This document shows positions 10,983-22,139 of a stretch of 64,000 nucleotides of DNA, one piece after another (position 1 is the stretch's first letter; each line of letters starts with the position of its first letter). The notes beneath the pieces are model-generated. The model saw nothing but the letters and a program-made list of their open reading frames with translations, made no database searches and was not told where the DNA came from. The stretch is taken from positions 37,467-101,466 of the forward strand of contig AZLU01000149.1 of NCBI GenBank assembly GCA_002224055.1. The letters are read 5' to 3'. This DNA is from Pezizomycotina sp. ARF18. Lineage: Eukaryota; Ascomycota. Made by a program: the position numbers and the translations under genes.

Positions 10983-12010
10983 TCAGGATGTGCTGATCGA
11001 AAATTCAGTTGAAGGATGAACGACAGTAAACGGGACACAGACAAGTATAAAGCTAGAAGGCTATTGTAGTCGTCTTATGATAATGGAAGGCATATTTTCT
11101 CGAGAGAAACAATTTCTTTCTTCTTTTTCAGTTATCCTTTTTATCAAGGCGTTTGATAGCATTTCTTCGTCGCTAAGCGCGTAAATCAGAGAGCATTTTC
11201 AGGCGTTAGAAGTTTAGAAGAAAGAGAAAGTTTTTAACAGAGGTACGTTGCAAAGACGTGGTGAATCGATTGCTCAAGAGTGCACATGCTATTTGAACAT
11301 AACCATAGTATACTCATTGTGACGCGCCTTAGCAGAAGCGTTGAATATTGAAGCACAGCAGAGCGTCGGGACTCTAAACGATGCTAATATCGCGATGAGA
11401 TATACGCATTGTATTATGATCATTCGATACCGGTATATACCACGAGGTGTAGACTCATACATAACAACCAATAATACTAGCTCTGTGTCAAAATATTTCA
11501 CGGTAAAGATCAAGACCATATCGCAGTCACAAATATATTCATTGCATTGACGGAGAAGGTTTATTATCTATAACAATTCAATGAATTTCAGCTACATCTC
11601 CCTACAGCACTTGATCTTATATCGCTCGAGGAGAGACCGTGTGATTCCGTATGGTTTCGATTTGATGAATTGCATTGTTTTTGGCTGACAAAAAGACTTG
11701 GTTTACTTTATATAGTTTTCTTGTTAATATAATGATTTAAAAATCATTTTCTAGGGTTTGCGGTCGTGAACTGCTAATTTTTCTACAGAAAGGTTTTTTT
11801 TCCCGGCCTTTTTGCAACCCATGCCAACAATAAATAAATAAATAAATAATAAATAAATAATAAATAAAATACCAACAAAACAAACAGTAGGAACTTCTAT
11901 ACTTGATCTTCTTTCAACTTACTTCAAAGCACGGACATCTTTGCAGCAAAAGCTTCGTTGTATCGCGGAAAACCCTATCGTCACTGCATTCACCCAATAA
12001 TCACCTCAAA
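10983..12010. other. Gene-free AT-rich stretch
   Basis: Contains AATA-type tandem repeats at about 11830-11869 and AT-rich DNA otherwise. The overlapping ORFs at 11289-11550 on both strands show no coding character. Bases 11890-12010 look like a promoter and leader for the Nse2-like gene. Confidence 0.45.
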
Positions 12011-13853
12011 ATGGATCCACTCGACCAGAGCTAGCAAGGCGGTACAGGGCGCTTCCTCCTCTGGGCACGTCCAGCAGAAGGGGTTCTCTCACTCGATCAA
12101 GATCGACGACGGCCGACGGTGACGGACTTCGAAACATCGAACCTGGGAACCGAAGCCGAGTCTCGAAATCATAACAGCGAGCTTGGAGCAGTTGGCGTGT
12201 AAGTGTGTTTCACAAAACAAGGAGCGGCTATCTCAGCACTCTGCTGTGCCGTGTATTGCCATTTGAGGCTAACGAATGCCTAATCTTCGAATATGAACAG
12301 TATCCAGAACAGGGCGGAAGCAGGAAGTAGGTCCGCGACCGCGTCGCCGCCGAGCAGCCCTACCCCGGTAACACCAAGCAGGACGATGCCGTTGCCTGCC
12401 CATAGCACTACCCCATCCGCGGGTCTGAAAACGTTGCAGGAACGCCAATTGCCGCCTCTCCACCAGGTGACTACGTGCTGACGACCCTGACGGCGGACAA
12501 AGCTATTTCATCCGGGACCATTTCGCTACCCAACAGCTCGGCGGAAGCAAGACAAACGAATTGCGTTGCACCGAATTCCTTGACGCAAGCTCTCCAGACC
12601 CGATACGCAGCAATGCCGCAGTGCGCACATCCGTTACTCCAACGAGGGATTCCTTCACGTCAATAAACGAGGTCCTCTTAAAGTCACCGACTGCTAGAAG
12701 ACTCAGGAGGAGTTTAACCATGACGACGACAGCTCCTCCATGGCCGAATCTAGCGAGGATACTCCGTACAGCGAGAGAGAACCTCCCGAGGACGCCACGG
12801 ACATCAGGAAGCAGCTCGAGGAGCTGCACGCGTACGCGCAGGCGGAACGTACAAGCAGCGTCTCCCGAAATTCACACACGCAGCCGAGACGTACGAAGAG
12901 ATGCGGAGGAAGTACGCCAGACTATCAGCTCGGATGACGATATTAAGGATAATACGGTCCCGCAGAGCCGGAATACAACGAGAAGATTATGGGATGTGGA
13001 CTACGATTGAGAGGGTTGAAGAGTGAGTGCTGGTCATACTAGCGAGGAGGAAGTGGGAAGAGGAAATTGAGATGGGAGCACTTGGAAGTACGAGAAAGGT
13101 ACGGTCACCATCTACCGATACTGGTTCGCATGTGTTGCCAGGTCAAGATCTGTTTCCGGAAGCAGTCCGCAGAGTCCGAAGAGTCCGAGATCTTTTTCAG
13201 AGGAGCTTTTCAGCGAAATGATGCCGAACCAGGATATTACTCCCAACGGCCGCTGTCGCAAAGCTTCCTCGGCGTGCCAGAACACCCTGTCGAGATGAAC
13301 CCGAGCCTACAGGACCGCCTCAGGAGATCTCTAGCACCATCCCAGCTACACTCTCAACGCCTACTACTCCCGTCGCCAAGAGAAGCCGCTTCGAAAGTCC
13401 TCGAAAACCTGAAACTCCACACAATGACGTCGAAGACGACGACGACGAAGAAGACGAAGTCACCATCATTGACCCCCCAATCCAAGCTAGAGGGCGTCAG
13501 TCACCGCGTAGTCCCCGCCCGCGTCCCCTCGGCGACGTCATCATCCTCGACTCCAACACCGCGCCGAGCCGCGACCGCGACCTCGCGCGTACACGCTCGA
13601 ACTCCAGCGGGAGCGTCGAGCTCCTCAGGGAAGTACGCAGCGTCACATGCCCGATCACGAAGAGGAGGTTTCAGAGCCGGTTATAAGTCCGTGAGGCATA
13701 CGTTCGAGAGGCAGGCGGTCGAGCAGCTGCACGAGGAGAATAGGAGGAGGGGGAAGAAGTTTTCGTGTCCGGCATAGGGTGTAAGACTTCGTTTGATGCG
13801 AGGATCTGGAGCCAGATAGGGAGATGGCGGAGATTTTGAAGTGGAAGAAGTGA
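12011..13853 (+). CDS. Nse2/Mms21-type SP-RING E3 SUMO ligase, frameshifted
   Basis: In known members this protein is the SUMO E3 ligase subunit of the SMC5/6 DNA-repair complex. The C-terminal SP-RING is readable across breaks: CPITKRRFQ (13640s), then EPVISP(C)RHTFERQAVEQL where one missing base restores the cysteine, then KKFSCP, IGCKTSFDARI and a tail EPDREMAEILKWKK ending at a TGA at 13853. These supply the C-H-C-C zinc ligands and the family's C-P-x-x-G-C close. Upstream lies an acidic serine-rich region with EEDEVTIIDPPI and DVIILDSNT, hydrophobic patches in acid context that resemble SUMO-interacting motifs. Before it is a coiled coil containing IRKQLEELHAYAQAERT and YEEMRRKYARLSARM. 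A probable intron runs from a GTAAGT at about 12201 to a CAG near 12300. The start at 12011 (MDPLDQ) is plausible but its frame stops at once. At least six shifts are needed. The gene is longer than typical Nse2 because of the low-complexity middle. Confidence 0.6.
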
Positions 13854-14728
13854 CGGGGTGTGGCAAGCTGCCCTCGTACGCCCATGGATATTTCAGTACA
13901 TCCTTCTACATACCTGGTGCTTTGGAGATCGGAGGGCGTAGTGCAGGTTTGTTTTCGTACCTTTTTTTCGTTCATCGGGTGTTTCTTACGTTTTTGCAAA
14001 TCGGCCTTGACTTCTACTGCTTACCACTCTTTTCACATTCAAATCATTACAGTCCCATCTTTTATTATTGTTTTATTTCTTTTGCTCTTTTGCCTTTCGT
14101 TTTGTTGGGTTGGTTTCTACGCGTCAGTTTTTATGAATTGCTTCACGTTCTTTCTTTTCTTCACAAGTCCATGATATGATTTGTTATTAGTCCTCTAGAT
14201 GCTCAGGGCAGGTGTTTTCATCAGTATTTTTTTCCGGACTATAACGAATAATGAGAATGATCCATAAGCCCTTTGTCATTCTTTTTTACAGGTTTATAGT
14301 TTTCTCCGATTTGTAAAATATCACATCACGTTGAGAGGATTACAGAATTGTAGAAACTATGGAACGACTTATGACAATGCGTTCTCGTCTGATATATTTG
14401 GTGATATGATTAAATCTCATAATACTATACTGTTACGAGATAAAAGTCTTTTCCTACAATACAACATCGTCGACAAAAAACCAAAGAGAACTCCTGATGG
14501 TATCGAATAATATCACCAACGATTGAAATATAAAAAAGTAAGAAAAAACTCCGCCTTGTTAAAACAACCTCTACCTGGTATAAGCGCATTTCCAAAGTTA
14601 CAAGCAAAACATTAAAAGGAATATTCAGTAATAAACGCCATAAGAAACAGTAAAACAGTTCAACTCCCCGACGCAGACGCGATATTGTTCCCGGTCCGAA
14701 AGTCAAGCTCACGTAACTACCCCGAACG
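13854..14728. other. Convergent intergenic stretch
   Basis: T-rich 3' flank between the Nse2-like gene (plus) and the rhodopsin-domain gene (minus). The hydrophobic ORFs at 13841-14179 come from T-rich DNA and show no family features. Nothing else supported. Confidence 0.45.
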
Positions 14729-15545
14729 TCATCGCCGAAGCTGTCGGCGCCGTGGGAGGAGATCGTAGCACGCCTGGGGTTCATACCCGACTCGCCGATT
14801 TCGGCGAAGATAACAACCCGAAGCCTTCGCTGTTAAGTTTCCGCTCGTGGTTGCCGTAGGGATACGGGCTCGTTGTTCGAGAGGAACCCATTGTGGCAGC
14901 GGTGCTCTCCCTCTGAGCGGCCCGCGACGACGATGGTACGGTCGGAAAGGTTGAGGAGCGCGTGATATGCTTATTTCTGGGAAATCTGGCGATAGCGGAG
15001 AACTGTTGTTCTGCGTCGGCGAGTTTGTCTTTTGTGGATTTTCGGGGCTGGTTTTTCCGGACTTTGTACCACCGAAGGTGGATAAATCGCCGCGTGTTGT
15101 TCCTCCCCTGCCACCGAACGTGGAGGACGCGTTGGACTTGCTACTCTGCGAAGTCGACGGCGTGCTCCGACTTAATTTACTCCACAATCCGCCCAGCGTC
15201 GACGCTTTAGCCTCCGCGGAACTCGCGGTTCCTCTATCGTGAGCTGGAAATCCGCGCCTCCCGTTCGCTGCCGTTCCCCGCCGAATTAAGCCTCGGCGGC
15301 GCACCTAACCCACCACCCCGCTCCTCTTCGACGGACATGTACGTCCCCTCCATATCCACCGTCCCGTTCGCCGTCCACGTTCCCAACGTCTCCACCGTCC
15401 CCACCGTTCCCACCGTCCCCTTCTCGACTGTACCGCCGTGTGCTTCGTCTATCGCCTCCATAATCTCCCTAACCCCGTTTACGTTATCGCACTTCCGACT
15501 CCCGAACCGGTACCCTTACGTAATCCCCAATCTCTCCTCTGTCGC

Positions 15546-15597
<52 letters not shown>

Positions 15598-17491
15598 CGT
15601 CATTATTATTATCATCATCATTATTATTATTATTACGGCGACCTCGTTGGAGCCGGTGTTGTGCGCGTGCGGGCGCATGTAGTACCGCCTGCTGGTCCAC
15701 AGCCAGCGTAACGGCGGCGCGCAGGCGACGAGGATTCCCGAACACATTTCTGCGGCGGTCCATATTGCGAATGTCGGTTGAGGTGCGGCGATGCCGAGGT
15801 TTATGAGGCGGCCGACGGTGCAGTTAGACAGAGCACGCCGAGGGAGAAGACGGCGGCTAAACCTGCGATTTTGCGGCGGGTGGCAGTGGCGTAGAGGCGG
15901 GGGAGGATGAAGAAGGGAGGATGTATACTGCGAAGACAATTGGGGAGGGAAATGTTAGACTGGGGTAGATGGTACGGGAGACGGGAAGATGTTTTTGAAT
16001 GAAAGTAAAAAATTATCGAGAGAACCGGTTGCAACGTAAACGATAATATTACAAAAATAAATGATATACATCCGACACGACCATCTAGGATCATGGATGT
16101 TTCTTCTGCTTACCCATGAAGTCGCTCAAAATATGGAAGCCCGAGGCAAGTAGTACGGCGTGGGCTCCGCCCAGCTTAGGCAGCGCCAGTCCTTATCCAT
16201 CGTCCTATTAAGATCGGCAAATAATATCATGTCAGATCAGCTCCGATGTTTTATATCGGTCCGTCTTACCCGAAAGGTATTGTATTTTGCGGTTAATTTG
16301 GATAGAAGCCTTTTTTTCCTCCGAACTTGCACAGTAATTTCCGACGCCATTTCATTGGGGGAAATCGTTCAGCCCACCTCTTTCATGCTGTTCCCTTCTT
16401 AAGATCGTATTTATGTCGTGATTTTGAATAATCTCGAAGATCGCTCGGTTTCCAAATGTTGCAACGTTCACGTTTTCCTCCATCCATCAAATATCATCTG
16501 AAGTATGATGTGAAAACAAAGAAAATCGAAAGGGAACGTATTCACTGTCCTTACCAATTCCGCTTTATAGGCATACACCAGAGCTGCTGCAGGAGTAGGA
16601 TCAAGCAACATCCGCCGATAACAGTTACCGTCGTGATGTGTAAAGCGATCCGCAACTTTACCATGTCCTGGGAAATAGGTCCCGGTACATGAGAAGGAAA
16701 GCCGTTTTGACCGAGTAGAGCGAGATGTAGTAGAGGGGGTTCATACCGTACATGAACTATCCAGGCGCGAAGCAAAACGGTTAACCATCGTTTTCGATCG
16801 TAAGCGTTCAAGGGAGAAAGAAACAGTAAAACAAAAAAGGATGTGGAAGTAAGATGAGCCCTCCTAAACCACAGAACCACCAGTAAATGGGAAGCCAAAA
16901 TATGCAAATTTTGGTATTCTGGAAAAAAGGCGTTTCCGTTAGAAAATGATCAAAAGGACGAAAACACACCTTCAGCCAGCTTAATACTATAGCCTTATTG
17001 TGCTGAACCGCCTCGAAGTCTGGCAAGCCGGCATCCGCAGCGAACACGATCCGAGGATCCCACATGCCGGCGCTTTTTGAATGTACATCTCCAACGGTAT
17101 TAACAAGAAAGCATATCCACGCCACGACAATAAGCCCATCTGTTAGGGTGAACTGGGAGAGTAGGTAGATCCGAACGTATAACCGTAAGATTAAGACAAC
17201 CAAGGATATACAGACGAAGGATACTTCTCCGGCCTGTGATCATCGTTAGAGGAACTTTTAATAGAAAAGGCAAAAAGCGAAATATTTTTCCGTCGAAGTA
17301 TTCCATCTTAATATAGAGAAGAGAAGGTTCCATACAACTGCCTGGATTGCCGTGACCTGATCATTGTAAAAAGTAAAAATCGTAGGTGTTTCCCCCCTCT
17401 TTCTCTTAATTAATACCTGGATAGATTTCTCCTTCCCTTTATCCTCTATACCCAACACCCAAACGATAACCGAAGACGAAGCACCATTCAC
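14729..17491 (-). CDS. Fungal rhodopsin-domain (Pth11-like) membrane protein 1, frameshifted
   Basis: A seven-helix plasma-membrane protein of the fungal rhodopsin-domain family, which includes Pth11-type candidate receptors. In order on the minus strand: an early helix fragment AIQAVVWNLLFSIL (about 17350), then VVLILRLYVRIYLLSQFTLT and DGLIVVAWICFLVNTVGDV (17200-17110). A donor follows SWLK near 16976. After the next intron come WLPIYWWFCGLGGLILL, YYISLYSVKTAFLLMYRDLF and LRIALHITTVTVIGG. Another donor lies after KRNW (about 16550). A further exon begins near 15931 with LPRLYATATRRKIAGLAAVF and then FAIWTAAEMCSGILVACAPP, the typical last helix. The cytoplasmic tail is disordered and contains an (AAT)n tract. 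Several frameshifts, for example near 16668 and 15825, interrupt it. The start is uncertain. Ligand and partners are unknown. Confidence 0.6.
15546..15635. repeat. TTA/AAT trinucleotide microsatellite in a coding tail
   Basis: About 30 trinucleotide units with a few ATC/GTC interruptions. On the minus strand it lies just after the last helix of rhodopsin-domain protein 1. It would encode an asparagine-rich run in one frame, or isoleucine in another. Confidence 0.85.
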
Positions 17492-18247
17492 AGGCGCCGT
17501 TCTTCGGGGAAAAACTGCAACAGTTTTAAGGATTTTATCGGTCCTTGTAGCGCATATATCGTGGAAAATAAAATATATAAATATAAATGAGATTCAAGCT
17601 GAAAATTAAGAAACAAGAAAAAAAAAAGGGAGACATAACTGTCAAAGGGGGCTTGTCGGTATAAGAGCCGGAGATATCCTTTTTAGCTGTTACAACTTGC
17701 ACCCTAGAAAAAGGCTCCCTCCTCTCCTACAAGTTAGGTTTCCTCGCCCGAAGCGGTTTGCAATACTGTCAATACGAGCGTTTTGAAAGTATTCTTTAAC
17801 CCTCAAGACTAACTGTCCTCCTCGTGCTACTGTTGGCTGACTAGAGTTTTGGCGAGTGCTGAGTGGGGCCTTCACGGCTCCTCTTGCCCAACTAGTGTTG
17901 CTTTTGGTTAGAGACGGAGAACTCTTGCAGTGAGATCATCACTGTTTTTGCCTCTTTCCTCTTCTTTCTCACTAATCTGCCTATACTCATTTTTTTTTTT
18001 TTTTCTTCTTTTTTCTTCAGTTGTGCTTTCGGGCCTCGGCACGTCGGTCGTTAAGCACCCTAGCGAGAGACGGCGCCATCATTTACGGAGGGGAAGTCGT
18101 TTTCGGAGGCCCGGTGTCTCATTTAAACAGCTAAAACAGGTTTAGCCGGGGCGTCGAAGAAATGTGGGCAGAACGCCACCTATCACCCCTCTATCGGCAA
18201 GTCGACTCCACAATTAGCACACACCCCAAGGGAAAACTTTGTTCATA
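17492..18247. other. Upstream flank of rhodopsin gene 1
   Basis: AT-rich near the gene, GC-richer from about 17690. A T15 run lies at 17990-18004 and a C/G-rich block at about 18015-18180. No coherent gene found. Confidence 0.4.
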
Positions 18248-18803
18248 CAGTTCTGTCATAAATGTTGGGACACCTGCCCAAGTGGGTCAAGGAATGCACG
18301 GTATAACACGAACCACTTACTAAGCGACATGATATCAACCTTTCTGATCTCGGGATAACATCCCCTTTCTGCATACTAACCCCTATTTACAATGCCCGGC
18401 AAGCGGCTGTCAGATAGCCAACGGCTAGAGATATTAGTATATTTATACACGGGATGCTTATACCGAGAGATTGAGCGTAAAACTGACTATAAAAAATCTC
18501 CCGCTCACCGAGTCGTTATTTAATATAAAAAATAAAACAACGTACAGGGTCGTCGTCGCCCGGTTAAACCTCTATTCTTAATAGACGAGATTATCAGCGA
18601 CTACCGATTATATTACGGAACATTTATTCGATAAATTTTATAGCTATAGCGTTAATACCTATCTTATAATTAGACATTTTACAATAATTAGATATCGTTA
18701 GATCCTGTCGTTTAACGCTATTTTGTGTTGTGAGCAGAACGTGTCATTCCGGGCAAATCTAGACCCACTTGGGCTGGTGTCCCAACATTATGACAGAGAA
18801 CTG
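18248..18803. mobile_element. MITE with ~45 bp imperfect inverted repeats and TA duplication
   Basis: The left end reads CAGTTCTGTCATAAATGTTG and continues GGACACCTGCCCAAGTGGGTC. The reverse complement of the right end reads CAGTTCTCTGTCATAATGTT and continues GGGACACCAGCCCAAGTGGG. The repeats match over about 45 bases with a few indels. TA lies immediately outside both ends (18246-18247 and 18804-18805), the target-site duplication of the Tc1/mariner superfamily. The 556 bp body is AT-rich with no transposase, so it is a non-autonomous miniature element. Confidence 0.75.
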
Positions 18804-19521
18804 TATGCTTCGCGGCAGCAGCGCGAGTGCTTTAAAAAGAAGACAGAGAGAGATAAGTTTACAAGACAGAGGAAGCCGTTGAGAGATACTGTGTTCATGG
18901 TGTGAACGACCAGTCTCGCTAAAGGATATGAGGGTCCTGAGCGATCCTCCAGCTGCCTCGTGTCCGTCGTGCTCCCCACTCGCTGTGTATATTTGGGTTG
19001 AAATAACGCTTGCAGATTTGGTACTACTGTCGTCGAGCAGAGTCACCACCCTCAAAATGAGGGATATGTATATATAAAGGGGGCCCTCTCCCACCGACCT
19101 AGTTCGAAGGTCTTCAGTTTTTTAGTTAGTTCATCAGATCATTTTATCCCATTTTAGGAGTCTTAGTTGGTTGCTTTTCATAGTGATCATCCTACACCAC
19201 GACACTACCAAACCACCCTAACTGAGTAGGGCCCTTCGTCCAGCGAGAGTGTCTTTCGGAGTCCTAAATCATCGCCAGGGAGGTTAATCCGGGATATGAT
19301 ATTACTCGTGCACGATCGTGTCGTCTGTTTTGTTTTAAAAGCGTTCCTCCACCACTTTTTTTTCGCTATTTCTCAAAGCTGCCCTGTATTTCCTGAAGGC
19401 CCTTCGTTTTTTTTATCTCCTATTTTTTTTTTTTTTTTTTTTTTTTTTTGGTCAAAAACGCTTGAGAATTAGCCAAAGACCGTGTAAGCTTATTTTTAAT
19501 AATCAATACCGGAAGAATATT
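18804..19521. other. Gene-free stretch with poly-T run
   Basis: Holds short non-coding-looking ORFs at 18759-19094 on the minus strand and a T27 run at 19423-19449. Nothing else supported. Confidence 0.45.
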
Positions 19522-20130
19522 CTAGCTATGGAGCTTTCGTGATTTCTGGTTCGTTAATCTGAATTCTGTAACGGCCGTGGCAAGTCCCGAAAGGTTCTGC
19601 TCGCTTCTCCACTTCAACCCCTTTTGCGCCGGTCCAGAAACGGTCACCGCGCAACGACAGATGTCAAGACTCGAACATGGCATGATAGTCTCGGGCCGAC
19701 TCTCGGTTAGTGTGAAGAGGGGAGTGCCGTACACGTCCCGCTAGTCCCAATACCTGCGAATCGTAATTTCTACGAGACCGAAATACCGCTCTTTAAGAGG
19801 GCTCGATGAAGATTAGATTAACAAATTTGATTGTTTCCAGGATGTGATGAACACCGGTCAACGTTACCTCCCTTGCGCAGAAAGACTACGGGCAGGGTGA
19901 ATGGCGCAGAAACGACCACCTTAAACATTAACGTTTCGAGGCAAGCAAGAATCACATCGATATTCAGAGGTACGTGCATGTAGCGGCGTTCGCGGTGGGG
20001 ATCAGATCCATCAGAAGCGGAACGCCGTCGTGATCTCTGACCGACCCTCTTAGAAAGTTACGGTCGACGAGGATCCGTATATCCCGTATCTTTCACAGAT
20101 CGGTGGAGAACAGATGGGATACTTAGACAT
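19522..20130 (-). pseudogene. Unrecognised minus-strand gene, frameshifted
   Basis: Reading from the ATG at 20130 (MSKYPICSPPICERYGIYGS), the frame breaks and resumes as DPHRERRYMHVPLNIDVILA and then KVVVSAPFTLPVVFLRKGG to about 19830. A final open segment of about 70 codons (19734-19522) contains DVYGTPLFTLTESRPE and AVTEFRLTNQKSRKLHS. An intron around 19825-19750 would join the last two parts. The pieces share strand and order and show good codon character, so I infer one gene with at least two shifts. No family recognised. It sits just downstream of the tandem secreted paralogues and in the same orientation, but I see no similarity to them. Confidence 0.35.
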
Positions 20131-20467
20131 GTATGATGTATCTCGTGAACCGGGAAATTAAGGGCAAAGGTGTCGCGGTAATAACGTGTTTGGCTTTTAT
20201 ATAACGGGTGCTAAAATTATAAAAAGCTTTTTTTTTTTGTGGAATCTGATAGGGGGTTGAAAATACGTTTATTTTATATTTATACTATTTTGATTGTGAA
20301 ATAGATACTCCGCAAATAAGAATCAGCTAACAGTAGTAGCAACAGCCTCTCACGATCGCGGCGATACTCAAGGTGCTTAATGCTGGGAATCTTCGTCAGT
20401 AGTGTGAGCCCATTGCCTCCTCTGCTTGATTTCCCTTCGCTCAGCTTGATTAATTTGATCATTCCGA
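20131..20467. other. Intergenic stretch
   Basis: AT-rich. The minus ORF 20280-20462 has no recognisable character. Nothing else seen. Confidence 0.4.
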
Positions 20468-21925
20468 TTAGCTTGGATCATCTGTTTTAAGGGCTTTCGA
20501 TGCTAGTGGTTTCTTCACCTCGGAACGCCTCATCTCGGCGCCCTCCTTTCTTGTTTGAAGCCCTGTGGCCTTTTCCAATGCGTCGTTGATGACATGTTTC
20601 CCCCTTACTCCGTTGAACAGTTTCTTCCACTCAGTTACTAACTATGAGTTATTGTCGACGCCGAGAGCGTAGATGTTAGCAAAAGATCCTTTGGCTTTGG
20701 CATTTTCATTCCCTCGTTTATAATACGAATTATCGAACTTCAAGAAAGGGGTGGGTGGGGATAAGAGGGAGTAAAGGGTAGAGGCGAGAACAGAAGAAAG
20801 AAGGACGAAGGGGTGGGTTGACATATAACACCGACCTGATGTTTCTCAAGGGGATGCGGGACGAATATCTTTGCAAGACGGTAGTTCCTCGCATCAAGAC
20901 CAAGACCTAAGGCTCTCATGTCATCAAATGTCAGATTGTAGCCGGTCTCCTCTTTCAAGCCGCTTTGCACTAGCCGCGCGAACCAGGTTTCCATATGAGA
21001 CAGCAGGCCCGGGACGCATCGGAGCCACTCCTTGTCGGAAATTCTCACCACAAAATTGTCGACCGTGGCGTGGTAGCCTTTGTTTTCCTCCGTACGGCGG
21101 TATTCTGTGATCTCTACCTGAATGAAGCGTCCGTCCGCGAGCTCAGGGTGCCTCGACAACACTTTGTTTTCTAAGCGCTGAACCTGGTCCCTAATGTCCT
21201 TCTGGTGCGAAATCTATTGCTGCGGGCTTCGAAGCGAGCTTGCGGAAATAGAGATCCATTTCGACGGGCAGCTGCTGGATGGGCCCGTGCCGGTCGCCGA
21301 ACCAGCGTGTTAGATCGGGAAAGATACGCTCGGCCCGGCCGGAGATTTCGTACGGCGACTCGTAGCCGTCGTACGCGAGCTTGTCACCGTACGCCTTGTA
21401 TTCATTCCCAGTTCCGTCAAGGGCCCGAAGAGAGACGTAATCTCTTCGTCTAGAGCGCCGCCTATGAGGTGCCCTTCACGCTTTACGCGAGTGTCTAACG
21501 AGAACAACTTGTCTTTCAACTCCTTCGCCTCAAGAACGGACTGAGAGATAGCCCGGCGTCGCGATGCGTCTCTATGGCATCTTCGGTCAGCTTTAAAAAC
21601 ATCGTGGGCGAATTCGTCGGTTTCGACGAGCCTATCGACCCGGTACCGCAGCGTCTGCATCGCTTCCTCATAACGGATCCTATCGGGACTCTCCTTCTCG
21701 GAGAACATGCCCAGCGGCTGGTACTTGTCGAGTATCTTCATTTTCAAGGCACCTTCCCTTGTGAATCTTCTCCTCGATGGTCGACAAGGGAAGGATCTGG
21801 CCTTTTATGCCATTATAATGCCCACTGATTTGCTCAACCTCCTCCTCAAGCGTCTTGGCGCCGCATTGCGATACGTAGGCGAGGATAGAGAAGAGGAGGA
21901 AGAGCAGCCTAGTAAACTTGAACAT
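20468..21925 (-). CDS. Secreted protein, tandem paralogue A, frameshifted
   Basis: The ATG at 21925 opens MFKFTRLLFLLFSILAYVSQ followed by CGA, a clear signal peptide. The mature protein is helical and charged: TLEEEVEQISGHYNG, then ILDKYQPLGMFSEKESP, then RVDRLVETDEFAHDVF. Further on come YDGYESPYEISGRAERIFP and RWFGDRHGPIQQLPVEMDLY. Near the end are RISDKEWLRCVPGLLSHMET, WFARLVQSGLKEETGY and DDMRALGLG. A 194 bp intron (20835-20642, GT-AG, phase 0) leads to a last exon with LVTEWKKLFNGVRGKHVIND, stop at 20468. Total is about 420 residues once three one-base shifts are bridged (near 21750, 21405 and 21195). It is a clear paralogue of the gene at 22140-23515, same strand, 214 bp away. I recognise no domain or enzyme motif. 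Secretion plus tandem duplication suggest an effector or secreted-factor family. Confidence 0.55.
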
Positions 21926-22139
21926 TTTTTCGTCACCTTTTCTTGAAGATATGAATTAGAAGCAATAAGGATATAGGAGGTTCGATGCGCATAGATTGAT
22001 GGTTGCTTAATATTCTTTTAGCACTATACGTATGAAACGAATCTCAAGAAATCCCAACAGGCTCCCACTCCGTCACCTCTGTTAACCACCAGACTAAATT
22101 CATTATCGTCGATGACAAATGACGTAACGTTTCCTCATC

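Noticed and set aside
13841-14179. Hydrophobic plus-strand ORFs as a membrane protein
   Set aside because: They arise from T-rich 3' flanking DNA and have no family features or splice logic.
15479-15763. Isoleucine-run reading of the (AAT)n repeat
   Set aside because: A poly-isoleucine run after the last helix is implausible. An asparagine run, or a noncoding tract, is preferred.
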